DNA of 64,000 nt from Paludibacteraceae bacterium (GTDB taxonomy: Bacteria > Bacteroidota > Bacteroidia > Bacteroidales > Paludibacteraceae), in NCBI GenBank assembly GCA_017632345.1, contig JAGBRL010000069.1, positions 1 to 64,000 on the forward strand, given 5' to 3'. The translations under genes were made by a program, and so were the position numbers. Under the pieces are notes generated by a model. The model was not told the DNA's origin and searched no databases. It saw only the letters and a program-made list of their open reading frames with translations. This document shows, one piece after another, positions 8,301-15,768 of the stretch (the stretch's first letter is position 1; each line of letters starts with the position of its first letter).

Positions 8301-8717
8301 ATCGTGCTAAGCAAGGAGGTTGACGGAAATCTTGTAACGATAGACTCGGTGTCTTACTTGCCTCACGAAAACGGCGAGTCGTTCGCGCGTGTCTCGTACT
8401 ATCCGGAATCAATTTGGAACGTCACTTCTAAGCCTACGTTCGCAAAAGAGAACAGATTCCCGCTGACCGACGTAGAAAATTTCGTGTCTGAAACGACTTC
8501 TGTATTGGCTTACATAAATCCGGCTACAGAAGGGCTGTTCATTGTGAACGCTGAAAACGGCTCTCCGTTCTGGATTGTTGAAGGAAACGGCAAGGTTGTC
8601 TCTTCCGGCACTTGGAACGGCGACAGCATAGACATTTCTAAAGTGTCAAAAGGCCTCTTCGTGCTGGTTATTAATAATGGCAAACAGAACATTGGCATAA
8701 AGCTGATAAAAAGATAA
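5307..8717 (+). CDS. Secreted lamin-tail/CotH-kinase multidomain protein with T9SS-like C-terminus
   Basis: This 1136-residue protein has a signal peptide (1-20, ending SHA). The first lamin-tail domain is at about 21-150 (VVINEVMVKN, YVGWVELHNTG). A chitobiase C-terminal-like fold follows at about 170-250 (GAKIYYSTDGSEPS). A CotH kinase-like domain spans about 255-640 (LPVVSIVSD, NGNYYGMLNIRERS, WPGGNIKCWR, YILYDTDFGYSL). A beta-rich middle region and a second lamin-tail domain (about 930-1040; LYINEVCASNN, EDWIEIYNASD) lead to a final 70-residue domain resembling a type A sorting domain (INPATEGLFIVNAENG, SKGLFVLVINNGKQNIGIKLIKR). It is probably exported by the T9SS and bound at the cell surface. 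CotH-fold proteins elsewhere are atypical protein kinases; activity here is untested. Confidence 0.85.
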   Translation: MKSKFLLVFFASLFFAQSHASVVINEVMVKNVSAVVNDDFNYVGWVELHNTGNDSADVSNYYFSDEKNDAFKWEIKAGGRLIAPNGFAVFYFDELDKDFHANFKLDADGGVIYLIDNQGNVSDEVKYPAPFRNASYGRLTDGSGEFATLSASSPNTTNAGASACSSQAAKPVFSVQSGFYKSELSVSIMSETTGAKIYYSTDGSEPSADKSALYEGEIKISKTTPLRAIAVTEGAVPSEIATASYFINSREVKLPVVSIVSDSLHLYDEELGMLVAGVNGSAVPSHCSGPDSYANYWNDWDRAANFEYFNMDKEPMINQEVKIGNFGACSRTKFVKSIKVNTSKVFGNNKINCPFFPEKPNLKCKSVVLRNSGNDFGRSYLRDAFMQSLLIDRVDIDHQAYQPSVVFINGNYYGMLNIRERSNKDFIYANHGLDEDEFVIIEGSGKSSEDEAYRELIAILESDSVNTDAAFERINELVDIDETLNYFMAQIYYANTDWPGGNIKCWRKNDGGKFRYILYDTDFGYSLYNANYSTNGFSQASKNPVFAGLMKNDAIKSILANKFVVHLASTFESGRAISLLEEMADAIEPEALIYADYLSKNHRIEKGWETDILDMESFAQNRPKNIYSQMSSFFGLGKQVKVDMSSNIENAKFRLNKEACALDLASFSDFVNRGVDFETLPVEGYLFKQWEVISEKKLFGNNEYWNYCDETGVDTTTWKNRSGASKWENVQAVIGYSGTNTNKDKLTTDLTREKMANSITTYFNKVVNVENASNIKTVFFNLTYNDGAVVYVNGTEVHRVNMKTGDVYQTTPAMSDCFTSLKTSTFEVSGDVFINGENVIAVELHQKKPNTSGMFFDMYANFTEIEPEVEIVTNNILSIILKGNTEIKAVFEKDESYKPTETPLYINEVCASNNVFVDEAYEDEDWIEIYNASDKDIDLGGLFISDDLTNLRKFRIADSVPALTTVPARGYISLWADKETEQGVTHLGFELPKGRSQTIVLSKEVDGNLVTIDSVSYLPHENGESFARVSYYPESIWNVTSKPTFAKENRFPLTDVENFVSETTSVLAYINPATEGLFIVNAENGSPFWIVEGNGKVVSSGTWNGDSIDISKVSKGLFVLVINNGKQNIGIKLIKR

Positions 8718-8752
8718 TTGGGGAATAGATCTACTTAAAAAATGACGTGAAC

Positions 8753-8786
8753 ACATGGAGCGGGATTTGTCTCGCTCCATGTTTTT
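8753..8786 (+). terminator. Rho-independent terminator after the CotH gene
   Basis: ACATGGAGCG (8753-8762) pairs perfectly with CGCTCCATGT (8773-8782), followed by TTTT. It separates the gene from the convergent mcrC. Confidence 0.88.
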
Positions 8787-8824
8787 ATTGTTTACATGGA
8801 AGACTTAACACAGGAGATTCAATC

Positions 8825-10186
8825 TTACAGCTCCTCATCTGACTTGCAAAGAACAAACCTCAGTTCATCCTCCTCCGTCTCTATCTCGTCTATAAAATCA
8901 GTATAACTTTCTGCCTGCTGAGGCACTGCAAACGGAACCATACTCACAAAACCGCCGTAACCCTCCAGCTGATGACGGCGAACCCGTTGCCTATCCTCGC
9001 AAGGGAAGACAAACGCGCCATTTTCCGACTTTTTGCAATACATATAGGTCACAAGCTGATACAAATCTTCCCGCCCTGCGTTTTTCTCTCCAAAGCGTTT
9101 GTATTTTGCATCAACTACAAAATTCTGTTCATCGTTGTAGAAGTCTGGATAAAGTCTGCGGTAATTATTATCCACAAACGCATCGTCTCCTGCTTTCTTG
9201 AACATGCAGAAGCCTCCGCTTCTCTCCCTGTTCTTAGGATGCGCAAAGCCAGAGCCGCGCAGCACAACACCCAAATACTCCTCCCACAGCCACGCCCCGT
9301 CAAAAAGCACGCCGTAAACTTTGTCCTTCTCCCTTCCGAACTTTATGGACTCGTGCCTAAGTATCTGAAGGCAAAGCCTCTGCAAAGCCGTATAAGCCGA
9401 ATAGAAAGGATGCCTCAACGGCTTCAGGTTGCAATTCACAATATGTTCGCGAGAGCGACGGCTGTACGATGGTGTCGCCATAACAATTTGCGTCACGCAC
9501 TCCCTCGTCTCCTGGTCGCAACTTAAAATTGCCGTGCCCTGCTCTTTCTCTCTTATGTACTCCACGGTGTGCCTCACCAGCTGCGTCACCTCGTTGTCGA
9601 AACTGTGCGCCCTCGTTGTGTAGGATACACTCCCTCGGAACGGCACATTCTCCCTGATATGACGATTCACGTCAATAACGCCCTTAACGTTCGCGTCGTT
9701 ATGCGCAAACTTGCGGTACTTTTTGAACAGTCCCTGCGAAAGCGCCCTTTTAAGGAAGTGCGGAAAAAGATAGAGCAGAAAATCAAACACCGGCTCTCTG
9801 CTCAACGTATGCTTTATGTCGAAAAGGCTGACGGCAAACACCTTTTGCAGCATGTAGTGCAGAAAATAATCTGCCTCATCGTGCTTTGCGAAGCGCGACC
9901 GAATATCCAGCTGCGTGTCGTTAACACCCACAAAGCCCATGATATTGCCAGACGACAGATCCTCGTCTCTCAGCGAAACAATGCAACCGTCGCCTATATC
10001 GTCGCCATAACAGCCCAAATCTCTTGGAAAGACCAAAAGATTAGGATTGTTGTCGAGAGTCATCTCCTTTATTCTGACATCCGCAATCTTTTTAAGGTTC
10101 TGCAGGTCGGACTCAGAGCCGCCGTCCGACACAAAATAGGAGTAATGCCTCCAGTCGTGATTATCAGTTATTTGTATCTGACTCAT
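8825..10186 (-). CDS. mcrC: McrC-like nuclease subunit of a McrBC modification-dependent restriction system
   Basis: I chose the ATG at 10186 (453 residues, MSQIQITDN...). The longer frame to 10207 would need a TTG start. The gene overlaps the end of mcrB by 23 bp, the usual tight coupling of the pair. The N-terminal half is the McrC family domain (DIRSRFAKHDEADYFLHYMLQKV). The C-terminal half is a PD-(D/E)XK nuclease, with YPDFYNDEQNFVVDAKYKRF giving the Asp...Asp-x-Lys site and a preceding WEEYL. In McrBC this subunit cuts DNA when stimulated by the McrB GTPase bound at modified cytosines. It closes the defence cluster and ends before a gap containing the convergent terminator. Confidence 0.9.
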   Translation of the reverse strand: MSQIQITDNHDWRHYSYFVSDGGSESDLQNLKKIADVRIKEMTLDNNPNLLVFPRDLGCYGDDIGDGCIVSLRDEDLSSGNIMGFVGVNDTQLDIRSRFAKHDEADYFLHYMLQKVFAVSLFDIKHTLSREPVFDFLLYLFPHFLKRALSQGLFKKYRKFAHNDANVKGVIDVNRHIRENVPFRGSVSYTTRAHSFDNEVTQLVRHTVEYIREKEQGTAILSCDQETRECVTQIVMATPSYSRRSREHIVNCNLKPLRHPFYSAYTALQRLCLQILRHESIKFGREKDKVYGVLFDGAWLWEEYLGVVLRGSGFAHPKNRERSGGFCMFKKAGDDAFVDNNYRRLYPDFYNDEQNFVVDAKYKRFGEKNAGREDLYQLVTYMYCKKSENGAFVFPCEDRQRVRRHQLEGYGGFVSMVPFAVPQQAESYTDFIDEIETEEDELRFVLCKSDEEL

Positions 10187-12128
10187 TTCCCAAATAAGCG
10201 TTTTCAAGGTTTCTCATCTCTTTGTCTGCGTTTGGCATTCCGCGCAGATACTCACGCAAAAGTCCTTCAAGGTGATAGTTCCAAAGAGCCTTCCTACAAT
10301 CCTCTCCGTACTCTTTCAGTTTCAAGAAATAACTTGCCCCGATATGGTAAGCAGAAGAGAGACCTTCAATTTTAGAGATAGCAGAATTTAAGCGATTCAT
10401 TCTGTTTATAGCATCATCTTTCAAGTCCAAAACCTCCAATTCATCGAGCATTTTCACATTATCCTCAGCCTTAACCTCCGCAAAAGCGAACCGGCGACGG
10501 AAAGCAAAGTCCATACTCTCCACACTGCGGTCTATATCGTTCATTGTTCCGATGATATAGACATTTTCAGGGACGAAGAAACCATCGCTAAACATATCCC
10601 CCTCTTCCACCAAGTTTTGGTACTGCGTCTTCACGCGCCCTTTTTCTCCACGATAGCCCGGGTCGATGGAGAAGAAAAGTTCTCCGAAAATTTTGGATAT
10701 TTCACCTCGATTGATTTCGTCTATGATGAAGACGAATGGTTTGCTGGATACAGAACTGATTTTTGACACTCTATATTTCAACAAACCAAAATCACTCTCC
10801 ATATGATTTATTATTGCCTTTCTATAATTATCATGGCCTCCTGCAGGAACACCAGGAAGACCTTTATAGATATTATATAACTGGTTTTTTGAAAAAAATT
10901 TAGATTTGCCTTTAATCCAATCTCCTTCACTATAAACATCATCTTTATAGGTTCGGTTAGCTAATCCGTTACCATATTCATTCAATTCAACCCTAAAATT
11001 GCCTTTTCCACTTAGCAATGAAATTTCCAAAAAATTATTTTCATTCAAATACCCAATCATCTTCTCCCAACTTTCTTCAAAATTGTCCGTGTTGTTAGAA
11101 TCATTATAAAAATTAGCTTTCAACGCCTTCTTACAAAACTCCTTAAACACCCCATCTTTTCTTTCAAAACCGATGTTATCGCAATTATCTTTCGACACGG
11201 GTCTCAGCCCCTCCACAAAATCAGTATAATCGTAAGAAGGGTGAAACTGCACAAAGCCAATTTCATTTTCTGTACACCCCATAGCCGCCGCAATTTCTTT
11301 TGCAAGGTATGTTTTGCCTGTGCCGGGCGCGCCGGTGAGGATGAGGTTGCGGGTGGATTTGAGCAGGGTTGTGAATTTTTCTATGTTACAATTTTGAGAT
11401 TCCATATTTTTGTGCGTTTTTTCAGTTTCATTATTATTTTTCCATGCTCTATAAGAAATTTCAGGTATAGAGTTCTCTATTATTTTCTGATTATCAATCT
11501 CATATTTCACAGTGTCAATTAATTTCAAATAGTTTTTGCCACTCAAATCCTTAACACCAAACACATCTACACCTAAACTATTCGCCAAATACTCTCGGCT
11601 ATTTTTATCAAGAGGCATAAAATCATAAGGACGAATCCAATATAACGCCATAGTTATATTCCAACGGACACCCTTATATTGAATGATTTTGTCAAAAAGT
11701 TCACAAAACCGTTCTCTATCGAATGATTCTGACAAAATCAGTTCATACAAATTCCAAAAAACATCTTTTACACCTTTCCCTATATATTCTCTGAAAACGA
11801 ATACAGACATCTGAGGATTCAATACAGGAACTGAATCAAAGTCACTTGGCACATCACATACCATGCCAAATTTATCTTTAAAATAAGAACAAATTTGGAT
11901 TCGATTTTCATCAGTCATACTTCTGTTAAATATGCCAAATACTGAAAATGGATCGACATCAGAATATGCTTTTCCTTCATCATTTTTATAATCTCTGAAA
12001 TAAGAGATATACTTAGAATCCATGCCAAATACAATTTTGACAAGTTCTTCTCTGTTACTTTTGAATTTCAAAAGTTTCTTGGCAAATTCACCATAAAAAT
12101 TTATCCAAGACAATCTATTCACATCCAT
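10164..12128 (-). CDS. mcrB: McrB-like AAA+ GTPase/DNA-recognition subunit
   Basis: This 654-residue protein has a variable N-terminal region (about 1-250) expected to recognise modified DNA. A McrB-type AAA+ motor follows: Walker A GAPGTGKT at 266-273, HPSYDYTDFVEG at 296-307, Walker B FVFIIDE at 465-471, and the McrB signature GTMNDIDRS at 527-535 with FAFRRRF following. About 150 residues lie between the HPSYDYTDF motif and Walker B. This insertion and the N-terminal part are visibly A+T-richer than the conserved motor segments, suggesting a mosaic gene. It follows rloB by 119 bp and overlaps mcrC. Target modification cannot be predicted. Confidence 0.9.
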   Translation of the reverse strand: MDVNRLSWINFYGEFAKKLLKFKSNREELVKIVFGMDSKYISYFRDYKNDEGKAYSDVDPFSVFGIFNRSMTDENRIQICSYFKDKFGMVCDVPSDFDSVPVLNPQMSVFVFREYIGKGVKDVFWNLYELILSESFDRERFCELFDKIIQYKGVRWNITMALYWIRPYDFMPLDKNSREYLANSLGVDVFGVKDLSGKNYLKLIDTVKYEIDNQKIIENSIPEISYRAWKNNNETEKTHKNMESQNCNIEKFTTLLKSTRNLILTGAPGTGKTYLAKEIAAAMGCTENEIGFVQFHPSYDYTDFVEGLRPVSKDNCDNIGFERKDGVFKEFCKKALKANFYNDSNNTDNFEESWEKMIGYLNENNFLEISLLSGKGNFRVELNEYGNGLANRTYKDDVYSEGDWIKGKSKFFSKNQLYNIYKGLPGVPAGGHDNYRKAIINHMESDFGLLKYRVSKISSVSSKPFVFIIDEINRGEISKIFGELFFSIDPGYRGEKGRVKTQYQNLVEEGDMFSDGFFVPENVYIIGTMNDIDRSVESMDFAFRRRFAFAEVKAEDNVKMLDELEVLDLKDDAINRMNRLNSAISKIEGLSSAYHIGASYFLKLKEYGEDCRKALWNYHLEGLLREYLRGMPNADKEMRNLENAYLGNESDTNN

Positions 12129-12247
12129 TATTCATTCAAATTTACCTAATTAGTTTCCAGTTCAAAACACATAAAGCAATCATATTACCTTACAAAACAC
12201 GAATCTACAATATTTTCCTTAAAATCAAGGCTAACAATCTGAAAAAC

Positions 12248-13000
12248 TCATCTCAAGAACTTCAGGCTGTTTTTTACAAAAGGCAGCAAATGTTCCGCCA
12301 AACGAAACATTTGGGTTGAGAACAAATTCGGGAAGCCGTCTTCCTCCTCATAATTCTTTTTTGCGTTCTCTATGTTCTGTTCTATGTTTAAAATAGCCTT
12401 TGTTGGTTTCAGACCTCCTTTAACCTCCGCATTTACCCAAGTTTTAAATGCAGAACTGACCTCCATCTTGTTTTCTGGTACATTGAAAGCTGAACATCTG
12501 TCTGACTTTTCTGCATAATAGAGCCAAACTTCAAAACATGAATTGCTTATAATCAGTTCAATATCGTTTTCCTCACATTCTGTTTTCATCTCTCGCAAGA
12601 ACCGTTCAAAATGATCCACATCCGTAAGCAGGAAATAGCTGTCCGGATTCTCTTCGCTTGCAGACTCCTTATATTCATCTGTCTTGTCTTTCGCAAACTG
12701 AATAATAGAAGGACGCCCTCCTTTCTCAAAATTCGGGTCTGCATAAAAATCTATTCTGACAGGAAAAAGCGTCGGATTTTTGTCTATAAGCCTGAAATAA
12801 TCCTTTTCTCTTTCCGTACCGCCAGAATAAACTACGACCAATTTCTGCGGATATTTAAAAGCATCCGGCTTGGTGTATTTCTGTCTAAACAAAAACTTTG
12901 CAGCGCTCTTGTCCGAAGAGACTTTTTTTGTATTTATCTTAACGCTCTGCAACGGCTCCTTATCAGGATTGCCTTTTTGGTAGTATCTTTTGTCTGTCAT
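12248..13000 (-). CDS. rloB: RloB-family protein with TOPRIM-like residues
   Basis: This 250-residue protein matches the RloB family by VVVYSGGTEREKDYFRLI (about 54-72), LLTDVDHF (124-131) and the family hallmark NSCFEVWLYY (153-162). A Glu in a strand-loop (E63) followed by an Asp-x-Asp (D127, D129) is the arrangement of a TOPRIM catalytic centre, so a nuclease role is plausible. That reading is inference from motif order. The ATG directly abuts the stop codon of rloA (TAA then ATG), so the two are translationally coupled. Rlo genes were named for linkage to restriction loci, and here the pair sits directly upstream of mcrBC. Confidence 0.82.
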   Translation of the reverse strand: MTDKRYYQKGNPDKEPLQSVKINTKKVSSDKSAAKFLFRQKYTKPDAFKYPQKLVVVYSGGTEREKDYFRLIDKNPTLFPVRIDFYADPNFEKGGRPSIIQFAKDKTDEYKESASEENPDSYFLLTDVDHFERFLREMKTECEENDIELIISNSCFEVWLYYAEKSDRCSAFNVPENKMEVSSAFKTWVNAEVKGGLKPTKAILNIEQNIENAKKNYEEEDGFPNLFSTQMFRLAEHLLPFVKNSLKFLR

Positions 13001-14293
13001 TTAATCTATACTTGATATTTGCGGCACACCTCCGTACCTGCCCTCTTCATACCCTTTGCGGATATTCATAGTGTTGTGAATTTTATAATCATTAAACGAA
13101 CTCATAACGGAATTGCCGTTTTCTTTCTCCACTTTCCAAAGTTCATCAGGACGCACCAGTTCCTGCTGGTCCTGCAGCTGCGTGAGATGCGTAGTACAGA
13201 CAAGCTGTCCGTCGGACTCACTGTTAAAAAAATACCTCAGCATCTCGTAAATGAGCATAGGGTGCATACTGTTCTCAACCTCGTCTATCACAACAGTCTT
13301 GCCCTCTTTTGCCTCATAAAGAGCCGGAATAAGGGTTAACAGCCTGACAGTGCCGTCGGACTGGGTCGAAATGTCCATCTTCCTCTTATATCCGCCTACC
13401 CCGCTCTGTTCAAACAGAAACTCCTGAACTATCTGCTCGCCGTCTTTCAGCGTAATGTTGAAATTGTTGCGGTTATTCGAAAATGCAGAGAGCCCTGAAT
13501 TATCTGTTATTGACGTCCTTTGAAGAATCTGCCTTAACTCCGCGCTGTTTTTCTTGCTTAACATCCACTTGTCTATAGGAGTCTCTTCCACATTGAGAGA
13601 GTCTGTAATGCGCAGATTTGACAGCAATTTGTTTGCAAACACTAAAAGCTGCTCATTTTTCGACATCATATCTATCAAAAAAGGTGTTTGAGTGTTGATT
13701 GTCACAATTTTAAGGTCATTGAGAAACCAGTCATACACCTTCGCCAAATCATCATTGTCCACAACTGGATATTGCTTATTCAGACTAATCATTGACGAAC
13801 TAGGGTTCTTGTCCAAAAGTTGCTCAGAAAGGGAACTATTTGTCGTTGGCGTCACATTGTTTCCAACTCTTTCAAAAATCATCACATCATCTTCATCAAC
13901 TCCAGACAAGCTAAGGTATTCTCTAATTTCATTTCGAGGAGAATGATTAATTTCAACTCCGTAAATGTAATACTTGTTGTCTGAGCAAAACTCAACCTCT
14001 ATCTTTATCGGCTCATTATTATCACTAATCAACTGAAAGCAATAATCTTCCAAATTGACTTTGTCAAGAAAATCATCCAAAACAACAAAAGATTTAATGA
14101 ACTGCAAAACCTTCACGAAATTAGATTTTCCAGACCCGTTAGCGCCATATACCAACGCATGTTTCAAGAGCGGAACCTTACCCTTGTCGTTTATATGATG
14201 TCCCAATATTTCACGTTTCGGATTTGGGAACATGTCAAACTCAGTCTTTTCATAAAAAGACAAAATATTTTGAAATGAAACTCTAAGCAACAT
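13001..14293 (-). CDS. rloA: RloA-like AAA/ABC-type ATPase of a two-gene defence module
   Basis: This 430-residue protein starts MLLRVSFQNILSFYEKTEF, the standard beginning of SMC/ABC-like AAA ATPases. It has Walker A GANGSGKS at 50-57, a long middle region, and near the C-terminus TVVIDEVENSMHP (Walker B) and CTTHLTQL (switch His). It is the first gene of the minus-strand cluster and has its own -7 box. Pairs of such an ATPase with a small TOPRIM-like partner occur in OLD-, Gabija- and PARIS-type antiphage systems. That comparison rests on architecture, not on a search. Confidence 0.85.
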   Translation of the reverse strand: MLLRVSFQNILSFYEKTEFDMFPNPKREILGHHINDKGKVPLLKHALVYGANGSGKSNFVKVLQFIKSFVVLDDFLDKVNLEDYCFQLISDNNEPIKIEVEFCSDNKYYIYGVEINHSPRNEIREYLSLSGVDEDDVMIFERVGNNVTPTTNSSLSEQLLDKNPSSSMISLNKQYPVVDNDDLAKVYDWFLNDLKIVTINTQTPFLIDMMSKNEQLLVFANKLLSNLRITDSLNVEETPIDKWMLSKKNSAELRQILQRTSITDNSGLSAFSNNRNNFNITLKDGEQIVQEFLFEQSGVGGYKRKMDISTQSDGTVRLLTLIPALYEAKEGKTVVIDEVENSMHPMLIYEMLRYFFNSESDGQLVCTTHLTQLQDQQELVRPDELWKVEKENGNSVMSSFNDYKIHNTMNIRKGYEEGRYGGVPQISSID

Positions 14294-14319
14294 AGCTACC
14301 TACATTTAAAACATATGCA

Positions 14320-14327
14320 CAAAGATA
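14320..14327 (-). promoter_or_regulatory. -7 box (TATCTTTG) for the rloAB-mcrBC cluster
   Basis: This TATCTTTG on the minus strand is 26 nt upstream of the rloA ATG. It is the only such box seen for the four-gene cluster, supporting one transcript. Confidence 0.6.
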
Positions 14328-14432
14328 TACTTTTTTCATAACGCGTGAAAAAATCACGTCATTATTATATATTCAAGTCTATTAAAAAATGTTAAAAAGC
14401 GGACTTGGCTGACTTCAATCCTGTTTTTTTTG

Positions 14433-14440
14433 TACTTTTG
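14433..14440 (+). promoter_or_regulatory. -7 box (TACTTTTG) for the yccF-like gene
   Basis: This TAnnTTTG match lies 31 nt upstream of the ATG at 14472. Confidence 0.6.
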
Positions 14441-14471
14441 CATCGTTTAAGAACCTTTTAATGTTTTATTT

Positions 14472-14861
14472 ATGAAAGTTTTAGGAAATATAATATGGAT
14501 TATTTTCGGCGGGTTCGCCACTGCGCTTGAGTATTTTATGGGCGGACTTACGTTGTGCTGCACCATCATCGGCATTCCGTTCGGGTTTCAGCTTTTCAAG
14601 CTTGGACTGCTGGCGCTTCTTCCGTTCGGAAAGGAGACCCGCTCCGGCGAGGGCGGCTGCGTCACCACGCTGCTCAACATCATCTGGCTGTTCACCGGCG
14701 GACTGGTCACTGCTCTCACGCATCTCTTTTTCGGCGTGCTGCTCGCCATCACTATCGTGGGACTGCCATTCGCAAAACAGCACTTCAAACTGACTAAAAT
14801 GGCGCTCCTGCCTTTCGGAAGAACAATCTTCGACCCTTCCGAAATAAACGCTGAAGATTAA
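14472..14861 (+). CDS. YccF-domain inner-membrane protein
   Basis: This 129-residue hydrophobic protein is built from two copies of the YccF motif: NIIWIIFGGFATALEYFMGG, GIPFGFQLFKLGLLALLPFG, and again NIIWLFTGGLVTALTHLFFG, GLPFAKQHFKLTKMALLPFG. Each copy should place two membrane segments, giving about four. The family is widespread in the inner membrane and has no established function. The protein lies alone between the defence cluster and desulfoferrodoxin. Confidence 0.85.
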   Translation: MKVLGNIIWIIFGGFATALEYFMGGLTLCCTIIGIPFGFQLFKLGLLALLPFGKETRSGEGGCVTTLLNIIWLFTGGLVTALTHLFFGVLLAITIVGLPFAKQHFKLTKMALLPFGRTIFDPSEINAED

Positions 14862-14889
14862 ATGGCAACCTTATAGAATTTACAAAACA

Positions 14890-14917
14890 GAGGAGCGAGC
14901 CTTGTTGCCCGCTCCTC
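14890..14917. terminator. Putative hairpin between convergent yccF-like and desulfoferrodoxin genes
   Basis: GAGGAGCG (14890-14897) pairs with CGCTCCTC (14910-14917) across a 12-nt loop. There is no strong T-run, so efficiency is uncertain. Confidence 0.45.
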
Positions 14918-14977
14918 CTCATAATAGCTAATTAAATCGTATCAACAATAACAACCTCTATTCGGTCTCTCTTCTCT

Positions 14978-15397
14978 TCAACTATTTTTAGAACAACTCT
15001 TCTTCGACTCGCACGACATTTCCTTAACGTCCGTTTTCCACAGTCCGTGCAAATTGCAATACTCATAGACCGCCACCGGCTTGCCGTTTTTGACGCAGAA
15101 CAGAGCCTCCGGCTTGTCTTTCAGATTCACGCGCATTCCGCCGTTTTCCGTCTCCACATATATAAACGCAATGTGGTGCGCATCCTCCATCGGGTGCGGC
15201 ACGCTGCCAACCGTCACCTTCATCTTGCATTCGTCCGCACAAGAGACAACAGGCACATGCTTTTCGCCGCTCGCATCTACTGTGTTCGGCACAAGCTCCT
15301 CCATCTCTTCGCCACAACACACAACCTTTACTTTTGAATCTACAAGTTTTTCAATCACATTGCCGCAATGGCGACATTTATAAAATTTCACTGCCAT
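14978..15397 (-). CDS. dfx: Desulfoferrodoxin (2Fe-type superoxide reductase)
   Basis: This 139-residue protein has an N-terminal desulforedoxin domain with Cys pairs CRHC (8-11) and VCCGEEM (27-28) for the Fe(SCys)4 centre. The superoxide reductase domain has the iron ligands in GEKHVPV, HPMEDAHHIAFIYV and CNLHGLWK. It reduces superoxide to peroxide in the cytoplasm of anaerobes without making oxygen. The C-terminus carries an extra Cys/Ser/Lys-rich tail (SCESKKSCSKNS). A 14-bp perfect palindrome upstream may be its operator. The enzyme is good evidence for an anaerobic or microaerophilic host. Confidence 0.92.
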   Translation of the reverse strand: MAVKFYKCRHCGNVIEKLVDSKVKVVCCGEEMEELVPNTVDASGEKHVPVVSCADECKMKVTVGSVPHPMEDAHHIAFIYVETENGGMRVNLKDKPEALFCVKNGKPVAVYEYCNLHGLWKTDVKEMSCESKKSCSKNS

Positions 15398-15455
15398 AAG
15401 AATATGTTTTAATTAAGTATGAATATCTCCCTTACCGGGAACTCACTACAAAAAC

Positions 15456-15469
15456 ACATCTGCAGATGT
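15456..15469. promoter_or_regulatory. Perfect 14-bp palindrome upstream of desulfoferrodoxin
   Basis: ACATCTGCAGATGT is a perfect inverted repeat, 59 nt upstream of the dfx ATG. Size and position suit a dimeric repressor operator, for instance one responding to oxidative stress. No regulator can be named. Confidence 0.4.
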
Positions 15470-15705
15470 TATTGTTCATGACGGTGCAAGGTCTGCGAAA
15501 AATTTTCTCTGACAGGCCGACTATGAAATTTAAGTTTTCTCATGCGAAACTATGTGAAATTTCAAACTTCGCCTCCCAAAAAAGTTAAGTTCTTTGAGCA
15601 TTTTACATCAATTCCGAACTTACCATCTGGCTCTATAAAATAATTAATATTCTATCAAACCTCTTTTTTTATGCAAAAATTGTTTAGCATCTTAAATCAG
15701 TTTCT

Positions 15706-15713
15706 TAACTTTG
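15706..15713 (+). promoter_or_regulatory. -7 box (TAACTTTG) for aspS
   Basis: This TAnnTTTG match is 55 nt upstream of the aspS ATG. Confidence 0.6.
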
Positions 15714-15768
15714 CAAATCTGAAAGGAAACTTCAGACCAGAAAAGAAACTTTTAATATTTAACAATAT

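Larger units (their letters stand above)
15398..15768. other. Divergent intergenic region dfx / aspS
   Basis: 371 bp without a credible gene. It contains a 14-bp palindrome (15456-15469), A+T-rich imperfect repeats built on GAAATTT near 15520-15565, and the aspS -7 box at 15706-15713. Confidence 0.5.
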
